Assembly: GCA_033720955.1 (NCBI GenBank)
Contig: JAWWBN010000120.1
Coordinates: forward strand, 1-11,067
Origin: JAWWBN01 sp033720955
Lineage (GTDB): Bacteria; Acidobacteriota; Thermoanaerobaculia; Multivoradales; JAHEKO01
DNA length: 11,067 nt
Direction of reading: 5' to 3'
A program made the position numbers and the translations under genes. Shown piece after piece: positions 7,121-11,067 of the stretch; position 1 is the stretch's first letter; the number at the start of each line of letters is the position of its first letter. The notes beneath the pieces are model-generated. The model was not told the origin of the DNA, ran no database searches, and was given only the letters and a program-made list of their open reading frames with translations.

Positions 7121-7612
7121 CTATCCGCCGGGCTCGAAGACGACCACCCGCCACTCGACGCCGCGGCCACGGCCCATGACGTGGCGGAGGAAGAACTCCG
7201 GGTAGCCCCACCGCTCCTCGAAGCGCACCCGCAGCACCACCTGGCCCGGCTCGACCCCGAAGGCGCGGCGGGGATCGGCGGCGTTGGCGATCTCCGTGTC
7301 GAGGAAGAGGAAGAGGCCCTCCACGCTCCAGTACTCCCACGCCGAGCGGGTCGCCTCGCGGCCGTTGGTGGTCATCGACACCACCTGGCCGCCGCGCACC
7401 TCGATCCGGTGGGCCGCCTGGGTGGCGCCCGAGGTCTCGATCTCGAGGGCGTAGTCGGTGAGCCCCTCCCTCTGCCAGCGGGCGCGGGCCTCCCGAAGGG
7501 CCTCGGCGTCCAGGGTCCGGCCGGGCTCGCGCACGAAGAGGAAGAGGGCCGCCGCGACGCCGAGGGCCAGGCCCAGGGCGATCCAGGCCCAGCGGGGACG
7601 GGGGGTGGACAT
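7121..7612 (-). CDS. Small membrane-anchored protein, possibly DUF6174-like
   Basis: A 163-residue protein. Residues ~8-27 (WAWIALGLALGVAAALFLFV) form one membrane helix, leaving a soluble domain most likely outside the cytoplasm. That domain has the order ARWQREGLTDYALEIE, then HRIEVRGGQVVSM, then VEGLFLFLDTEIANA, then VVLRVRFEERWGYPEFF. This resembles DUF6174 proteins (Trp, Leu-x-x-Tyr, strand pair, helix, and a final strand with Tyr-Pro). The cysteines common in that family are missing here, so the assignment is tentative. No catalytic motif is visible. The start is supported by TACAAT six bases upstream. It is divergent from the carboxypeptidase gene and ends 66 bp before the E1 start on the same strand, with a separate E1 promoter in between. 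Confidence 0.72.
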   Translation of the reverse strand: MSTPRPRWAWIALGLALGVAAALFLFVREPGRTLDAEALREARARWQREGLTDYALEIETSGATQAAHRIEVRGGQVVSMTTNGREATRSAWEYWSVEGLFLFLDTEIANAADPRRAFGVEPGQVVLRVRFEERWGYPEFFLRHVMGRGRGVEWRVVVFEPGG

Positions 7613-7618
7613 GGGCGC

Positions 7619-7624
7619 ATTGTA
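7619..7624 (-). promoter_or_regulatory. -10 box for the 7612 gene (leaderless start)
   Basis: On the minus strand TACAAT matches the -10 consensus at five of six positions and ends six bases (gcgccc) before the ATG. No good -35 is visible at 16-18 bases. It is back to back with the carboxypeptidase promoter in the 90-bp divergent gap. Confidence 0.5.
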
Positions 7625-7667
7625 GTGGCTGGCCGCATCGTCCTCGCGGCCGGATGGCCGGCTCCCG

Positions 7668-7696
7668 GTGAGAAGGGGGCCGGGAGACGCGATAAT
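7668..7696 (+). promoter_or_regulatory. Promoter for the M14 carboxypeptidase (leaderless start)
   Basis: GTGAGA (7668-7673) and GATAAT (7691-7696) are 17 bases apart, with four and five matches to consensus. Six bases (cgcccc) separate GATAAT from the ATG at 7703, leaving no space for a ribosome binding site. Confidence 0.55.
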
Positions 7697-7702
7697 CGCC
7701 CC

Positions 7703-9523
7703 ATGACCTACCGCCGCACCCGCCGGGCCGCCCTCGCCCTTTTCCTGACCGTCCCGCTCCTCGGCGCCCCCGCGCTCCGCGCGGTGGAGCCGGTGCTGCC
7801 GCCGCTTCCCCCATGGGAGGGCGCCAGCCGCGAGCTGATGCTGCCGCCCGGGCACGAGTGGGCGACGCCGTTCGAGGCCAGCGGCGGGATGGCGTCGCCC
7901 ACCTACGACGAGACGGTGGCCTGGCTGACGCGGCTGGTCGGCGCGGCGCCCGAGCTCGCCCTGACGAGCCTCGGCACGAGCCCCGAGGGGCGAGAGATCG
8001 TCATGGTGGTGGCCTCGCGGGAGGGCGCGTCGACCCCGGAGGAGCTGCACGCGACGGGGCGCCCGGTGGTTCTCGCCCACGCCGGCATCCACTCCGGCGA
8101 GATCGACGGCAAGGACGCCGGGATGATGCTGCTGCGCGATCTCACCGTCACCGGAAGGCTCGCCGGCCTGCTGGATCGAGCGAGCCTGCTCTTCGTGCCG
8201 ATCCTCTCGGTGGACGGCCACGAGCGGCGCTCGCCCTGGGGCCGCGTCAACCAGCGGGGACCCGAGGAGGTGGGCTGGCGCACCAACGCCCGCAACCTGA
8301 ACCTGAACCGCGACTTCGCCAAGCTCGAAACGCCGGAGGTGCGCGCCCTGGTGCGCGCCTTCGAGGGGTGGCGCCCCGACCTCCACCTGGACCTCCACGT
8401 CACCGACGGCACCGACTTCCAGTACGACGTCACCTGGGGCTACAACGGGCCGCACGCCTGGTCTCCGGTCATCGCGGAGTGGCTGGGCCGGCGGCTGACC
8501 CCGGCGATCGAGGCGAAGCTGGCCGCCGCCGGCCACACGCCGGGGCCGCTCTTCTTCCCCGCGAGCCGCACCGACCCGCAGCAGGGCGTCGTGGAGTGGA
8601 CCGCGCCGCCGCGCTTCTCCAACGGCTACGGCGACGCCCGCCACCTGCCCTCGGTGCTGGTGGAGAACCACTCCCTCAAGCCGTTCGACCGGCGGGTGCT
8701 GGGAACCCTGCTGCTGCTGGAGAGCACCCTCGAGACCGTAGCCGAGCACGGCGCGGAGCTGGCCCGCGCGACCGCCGCCGACCGCGCCCGGCGCGCCGAC
8801 CCGCTGCCGCTGGGCTGGCAGACCGAGCCCCCCGACGCGGAGACGGCGAGCTTCGCCCTGGCCGGGATCGAGCAACGGCTGGAGCCGTCGGCGATCTCGG
8901 GCGCCCTCACCGTCGTCTGGACGGGCCGCCCGGTGACCCTGGAGGTGCCCTGGCGGGTGATGTCGCGGCCCACCGCCACCGCCGCGCGACCCACCGCATA
9001 CTGGATCCCGCCCTCCTGGCCGGAGGTGGTGGAGCGGCTGGCCCTGCACGGCATCGCCCTGGAGACCACCACCGAGCCCCGCACCCTCGAGGCCGAGGTC
9101 TACCGCCTGCACGACGCCGAGCTGGCCGGCGACCCCTTCGAGGGACGCGCCCGGGTCACCGCCACGCCGGTGCTCGAGGAGCGGACCGTCACCCTGCCCC
9201 CGGGCTCGGTGCGGGTGCCGGTGGACCAGCCGCTGGGCAGCCTGGCCATGCTGCTCCTGGAGCCGGCGTCCGGCGACTCCTTCTTCCAGTGGGGCTTCTT
9301 CCTGGAGGCGCTCCAGCGCACGGAGTACGTGGAGGGCTACGTGATGGAGCCCACCGCGCGACGGATGCTGGAAGAGGACCCCGAGCTGGCGCGGAAGTTC
9401 CGCGAGGCCCTCCTGGACCCCGGATTCGCCGCCGACCCGCGGGCGCGGCTCGACTGGTTCTACCGCCGCACCCCCTGGTACGACGACCGCCACCTCCTCT
9501 ACCCGGTGGTGCGGGAGAGGTAG
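7703..9523 (+). CDS. Secreted M14-family zinc carboxypeptidase
   Basis: A 606-residue exported metallopeptidase. The N-terminus is a classical signal peptide (MTYRRTRRAALALFLTVPLL) with likely cleavage after APA near residue 24. The zinc site of M14 peptidases is recognisable: His130 and Glu133 in HAGIHSGEIDGKDAG, then His232 in HLDLHVTDG. The Asn-Arg pair of the family is in LNLNRDF (201-205), and the catalytic-type Glu321 is in VLVENHSLK. The peptidase domain occupies ~residues 60-340. The remaining ~260 residues form a strand-rich C-terminal region without a motif I know. It probably removes C-terminal residues from peptides in the periplasm or outside the cell. Its specificity cannot be read from the sequence. 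The ATG at 7703 is chosen because it opens the signal peptide and follows a GATAAT box by six bases. The frame stays open for 840 bases upstream, but that part is antisense to another gene. Confidence 0.87.
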   Translation: MTYRRTRRAALALFLTVPLLGAPALRAVEPVLPPLPPWEGASRELMLPPGHEWATPFEASGGMASPTYDETVAWLTRLVGAAPELALTSLGTSPEGREIVMVVASREGASTPEELHATGRPVVLAHAGIHSGEIDGKDAGMMLLRDLTVTGRLAGLLDRASLLFVPILSVDGHERRSPWGRVNQRGPEEVGWRTNARNLNLNRDFAKLETPEVRALVRAFEGWRPDLHLDLHVTDGTDFQYDVTWGYNGPHAWSPVIAEWLGRRLTPAIEAKLAAAGHTPGPLFFPASRTDPQQGVVEWTAPPRFSNGYGDARHLPSVLVENHSLKPFDRRVLGTLLLLESTLETVAEHGAELARATAADRARRADPLPLGWQTEPPDAETASFALAGIEQRLEPSAISGALTVVWTGRPVTLEVPWRVMSRPTATAARPTAYWIPPSWPEVVERLALHGIALETTTEPRTLEAEVYRLHDAELAGDPFEGRARVTATPVLEERTVTLPPGSVRVPVDQPLGSLAMLLLEPASGDSFFQWGFFLEALQRTEYVEGYVMEPTARRMLEEDPELARKFREALLDPGFAADPRARLDWFYRRTPWYDDRHLLYPVVRER

Positions 9524-9530
9524 TTCCTCC

Positions 9531-9558
9531 GGGGAGGGTGGGGCGCCCGCCGCTCCCC
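9531..9558 (+). terminator. Strong hairpin after the carboxypeptidase gene
   Basis: Eight bases after the stop, GGGGAG pairs with CTCCCC. After one bulged G the stem continues with GG/CC, a T·G wobble and GGG/CCC around a GCG loop, so twelve base pairs in all. No T run follows. It may end or pause transcription before the DUF2277 promoter. Confidence 0.45.
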
Positions 9559-9588
9559 CGGCCCCCCGGCCGCAGAGGGTGGATCGGG

Positions 9589-9594
9589 TATCCT
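9589..9594 (+). promoter_or_regulatory. -10 box for the DUF2277 gene (leaderless start)
   Basis: TATCCT (four of six to consensus) is followed by seven bases (cgccccc) and then the ATG at 9602. No -35 is recognisable in the GC-only sequence at 17 bases. The position relative to the ATG matches the other starts in the window. Confidence 0.4.
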
Positions 9595-9601
9595 CGCCCC
9601 C

Positions 9602-9886
9602 ATGTGCCGCAACATCAGGACCCTGCACAACTTCGAGCCGCCGGCGAGCGAGGACGAGATCCGTGCCTCCGCGCTGCAGTACGTGCGCAAGATCAGCGGC
9701 TCCACCCGGCCGTCGCAGGCGAACCGGGCGGCCTTCGAGGAGGCGGTGGACGAGGTGGCCGCCGCCACCCGCCGGCTGCTCGACCGTCTGGTGACCAGCG
9801 CGCCGCCACGCGACCGCGAAGAGGAGGCCGCCAAGGCGCGCCGGCGATGGCAGCGCCGCGCCGCGCGCCTCCGCGACGCCGGCTAG
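9602..9886 (+). CDS. DUF2277 family protein
   Basis: A 94-residue protein recognisable as DUF2277 along its whole length: MCRNIRTLHNFEPPAS at the start, ALQYVRKISG, an AFEEAVDEVAAATRRLLD helix, and LVTSAPPRDREEEAAKAR near the end. The function of the family is not known to me. The conserved Cys2 followed by Arg-Asn and the Arg-rich C-terminus are the noticeable traits. The protein is soluble, without a signal peptide. It is complete: its TAG stop is the last three bases of the CTAG target copy beside the IS481 element. The base-level reconstruction of the empty site keeps the same stop, so the insertion did not change the protein. Confidence 0.9.
   Translation: MCRNIRTLHNFEPPASEDEIRASALQYVRKISGSTRPSQANRAAFEEAVDEVAAATRRLLDRLVTSAPPRDREEEAAKARRRWQRRAARLRDAG
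9883..9886. repeat. Target-site duplication, left copy (CTAG)
   Basis: CTAG immediately outside the left inverted repeat, identical to 10941-10944. On the plus strand it supplies the DUF2277 TAG, and on the minus strand it supplies the transposase TAG. From memory, Bordetella IS481 also targets sites containing CTAG. Confidence 0.75.
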
Positions 9887-10833
9887 GTGTGGATTCTCAG
9901 GACGTTGTTCACGGGTAGCGGCAGTCTACTGGCTGGTGGTTGACGTCTGAGGGACTGGTGCTGTCGGTGCCAGTTGTAGAAGTGCAGGTAGCGGGTGAGG
10001 CACCGACGTCGCTCGATCGAGGAGTGGTAGGCGAAGCGGTAGGCCCACTCTCGGAGGAGGGTCTGGATGAGCCGCTCGGCCTTGCCGTTGGTACGCGGCC
10101 GGTACGGTCGGGTGAAGCTGTGGCGGATGTCGAGCTGGCGGCAGAGCCGGGTAAAGGCGTGAGCTCGGTAGCAGCTGCCGTTGTCGGTCAGTAGGCGCTG
10201 GATGCGCACGCCGTGGCCCGCGTAGAAGGCCACGGCTCGCTCCAGGAAGGCGATCGCGCTCTCCTGACGCTCATCGGGCAGCATCTCCGCGTAGGCCAGG
10301 CGGGAGGCGTCGTCGATGGCGACGTGGACGTACTCCCACCCGATGCCCCGATTGCAGTGCTGGCGCTTGCCGGTGATGCGGTGGCCGATCCCCCGGATCT
10401 TGCCGAGTTTCTTGATGTCCAGATGCAAGAGCTCCCCGGGATCCTGCTTCTCATAGCGCCGCGGAGGCTCGGTCGGCTCGAGTGACCTGAGCCGCGACAG
10501 ACCCTCTCGCTTCAGGATCCTGGCGACCGTCGATGGCGACATCCGTAGACGGGCAGCGATCTCGGCCCCGCTCATCCGCTGCCGCCGCAGCTCGACCACC
10601 CGGCGGCGGCGAGCCCTCGGTGTCCTACCTGGACTCCGCCGGGGACGGCTCGAACGATCGGCGAGGCCGCCCAGGCCTTCGCTCTTATACCTCTGCAGCC
10701 ACTTGTAGGCCGTGCGCTTCGACAGACCGAAGGCCTGCGCGGCCTCGGGCACGGACCAGCCTCGCTCAAGCACCCGTCTCACCAGCAGCTCTCGACTTGC
10801 CGGGCAGCTTCGGGCATTCTTGTGGATGTCCAT
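9883..10833 (-). CDS. IS481-family DDE transposase
   Basis: A 316-residue transposase. The N-terminal helix-turn-helix (~13-50; SVPEAAQAFGLSKRTAYKWLQRY) and a second helix-turn-helix (~75-112; SGAEIAARLRMSPSTVARIL) bind the element ends. The integrase-like catalytic core has Asp139 (LLHLDIKKL), Asp217 (LLTDNGS) and Glu253 (TNGKAERL), with exactly 35 residues between the last two, as expected for IS481. It cuts and joins the element ends to a CTAG target. The ATG at 10833 is chosen over the in-frame TTG at 10905 because AGGAGG lies at 10845-10840 and family members start with a similar short peptide before the first helix. The frame has no stop inside the element: the last codon takes one base, and the TAG takes all three, from the flanking CTAG. 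Confidence 0.9.
   Translation of the reverse strand: MDIHKNARSCPASRELLVRRVLERGWSVPEAAQAFGLSKRTAYKWLQRYKSEGLGGLADRSSRPRRSPGRTPRARRRRVVELRRQRMSGAEIAARLRMSPSTVARILKREGLSRLRSLEPTEPPRRYEKQDPGELLHLDIKKLGKIRGIGHRITGKRQHCNRGIGWEYVHVAIDDASRLAYAEMLPDERQESAIAFLERAVAFYAGHGVRIQRLLTDNGSCYRAHAFTRLCRQLDIRHSFTRPYRPRTNGKAERLIQTLLREWAYRFAYHSSIERRRCLTRYLHFYNWHRQHQSLRRQPPASRLPLPVNNVLRIHT
9887..9918 (+). repeat. Terminal inverted repeat at the transposase 3' end
   Basis: Begins GTGTGGATTCTCAGGA and ends GTTGTTCACGGGTAG. It matches the reverse complement of 10909-10940 at 26 of 32 positions, differing at positions 6-8, 17, 27 and 29. It lies inside the coding frame and encodes the last residues of the transposase (NNVLRIHT). 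Confidence 0.85.
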
Positions 10834-10903
10834 CCGAGTCCTCCTTCGTGGACTGAGTGGTCTTCGAACAACCCTCAGCCTCTCCGAAGAAGCTCGGATG
10901 GAC
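10828..10903 (-). promoter_or_regulatory. Inverted repeat enclosing the transposase Shine-Dalgarno site and start codon
   Basis: On the minus strand the 5' arm (10903-10885) and 3' arm (10848-10828) pair over eleven perfect base pairs (GTCCATCCGAG with CTCGGATGGAC), then a two-base bulge, then eight pairs with one G·U. The 3' arm contains AAGGAGGA and the ATG. The interior adds a smaller CTGAG/CTCAG hairpin. A transcript including both arms would hide the ribosome binding site. Similar structures protect IS10 and IS50 transposase genes from outside transcription. Confidence 0.6.
10840..10845 (-). promoter_or_regulatory. Shine-Dalgarno site of the transposase
   Basis: AGGAGG within AAGGAGGA on the minus strand, six bases from its end to the ATG at 10833. 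It is a near-perfect ribosome binding site, unlike any host gene start in the window, and it fixes the transposase start. Confidence 0.8.
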
Positions 10904-10908
10904 AACCC

Positions 10909-10940
10909 CTAACTGTGAACAACCTCCTGAGAGATCACAC
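10909..10940 (-). repeat. Terminal inverted repeat upstream of the transposase
   Basis: On the minus strand it begins GTGTGATCTCTCAGGA and ends GTTGTTCACAGTTAG, pairing with 9887-9918 at 26 of 32 positions. The internal promoter of the element may start within it (TTGTTC is a -35 candidate), but no matching -10 was clear. Confidence 0.85.
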
Positions 10941-10944
10941 CTAG
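10941..10944. repeat. Target-site duplication, right copy (CTAG)
   Basis: CTAG immediately outside the right inverted repeat, identical to 9883-9886. On the minus strand its TAG ends the gene at the right edge. Confidence 0.75.
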
Positions 10945-11067
10945 CCGTCGCCCCGCGGCGCCGGAAGGTCGGCCGCGGTGAAGAGCACCGCCAGGCTCTC
11001 GTCGGGGTCCAGAAGACCCGCCCGCGACAGGGCGAGAGCGCCGGCGAGCCCGGCCGAGCCCGAGGCG
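10941..11067 (-). CDS. C-terminal fragment of a probable PLP-dependent enzyme (threonine synthase type)
   Basis: Only the last 41 codons are in the window, and the 5' end lies beyond the right edge. The visible peptide has SGSAGLAGALALSRAGLL followed by DPDESLAVLFTAADLP, ending with PRGDG and TAG at 10943-10941. A small-residue SGxAGLAG helix followed by a buried strand of the AVLFT type is what I expect at the C-terminus of fold-type II pyridoxal-phosphate enzymes such as threonine synthase or threonine dehydratase, where the serine region contacts the cofactor. With so little sequence this is tentative. The gene is transcribed toward the IS481 element in the same direction as the transposase, and its stop lies in the CTAG duplication. 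Before the insertion it overlapped the DUF2277 stop tail to tail. Confidence 0.5.
   Translation of the reverse strand, partial: ASGSAGLAGALALSRAGLLDPDESLAVLFTAADLPAPRGDG

Larger units (their letters stand above)
9887..10940 (-). mobile_element. Complete IS481-family insertion sequence (about 1054 bp)
   Basis: It is bounded by 32-base imperfect terminal inverted repeats (26 of 32 identical), beginning GTGTG at each outer end, and flanked by CTAG direct repeats. It carries one transposase gene on the minus strand, which fills nearly the whole element and has all three DDE residues. The end bases, CTAG target, size and transposase family all agree with IS481. It is visibly less GC-rich than its surroundings and is the only gene here with a strong Shine-Dalgarno site, consistent with recent arrival. 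The ends could equally be set one base inward (TGTG...CACA). Nothing looks broken, so it may still be mobile. Confidence 0.88.

Noticed and set aside
6863..7702. Upstream extension of the carboxypeptidase frame
   Set aside because: This part is antisense to the E1 5' end and the 7612 gene, has no recognisable domain, and precedes a proper signal peptide at 7703 with its own -10 box.
4953..7814. 953-codon minus-strand frame overlapping the E1 gene
   Set aside because: A shadow frame with Arg/Gly/Pro-rich product. The overlapping frame encodes an unmistakable E1 alpha-beta enzyme.
9882..9887. Six-base NCTAGN duplication at the IS ends
   Set aside because: The outer bases differ between the two sides (GCTAGG on the left, CCTAGC on the right), so only the four-base CTAG is a true direct repeat here.
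10834..10905. TTG start 24 codons upstream for the transposase
   Set aside because: It has no Shine-Dalgarno site and lies in the 5' arm of the inverted repeat, whereas the ATG at 10833 has AGGAGG at the proper distance.

Overview
This is a very GC-rich window (roughly three quarters G+C), densely coded on both strands, and no stretch over 300 bases lacks a gene. There is no rRNA or other taxonomic anchor. The very high GC, a DUF2277 protein, a one-chain alpha/beta 2-oxoacid dehydrogenase E1 and apparently leaderless mRNAs together suggest an Acidobacteriota-like organism. That placement is an inference and no better than about even odds.

Layout from left to right. On the minus strand, a lipoprotein-like gene (569-1705) is translationally coupled to a membrane-anchored helical-repeat gene cut by the left edge (1-572). 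Divergent from it is a small cytosolic protein gene (1767-2078, plus). Next is a minus-strand pair: a MoxR-type AAA+ ATPase (4092-4943) followed after 11 bp by a 659-residue protein with a TraB/ChaN-like N-terminal half (2101-4080). Upstream of that pair, also minus, lies a fused E1 alpha-beta 2-oxoacid dehydrogenase (5000-7054), and then a small membrane-anchored protein (7121-7612). On the plus strand are a secreted M14 metallocarboxypeptidase (7703-9523) and a DUF2277 gene (9602-9886). A complete IS481-family element (9887-10940) follows. The right edge carries the 3' end of a minus-strand gene, probably a PLP-dependent enzyme of the threonine synthase type (10941-11067).

Two themes stand out. 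First, all seven host genes that open a transcription unit have a TAnnnT-like -10 box ending 6 to 8 bases before the ATG. Transcription would therefore begin at or next to the start codon, leaving no room for a Shine-Dalgarno site. The only clear Shine-Dalgarno site I found belongs to the transposase.

Second, the IS481 element sits in a CTAG that was once the shared tail-to-tail stop of two convergent genes. The insertion duplicated CTAG, so each host gene kept its TAG. The transposase itself has no stop codon inside the element and takes its TAG from the same target bases. Its ribosome binding site and ATG are enclosed in a long inverted repeat, and the 5' arm would be present only in read-through transcripts. 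Such transcripts are likely here, because the right-hand neighbour gene is transcribed straight into the element.

No CRISPR array, tRNA, rRNA or phage module was seen. The least-characterised host locus is the MoxR ATPase plus TraB-like pair.
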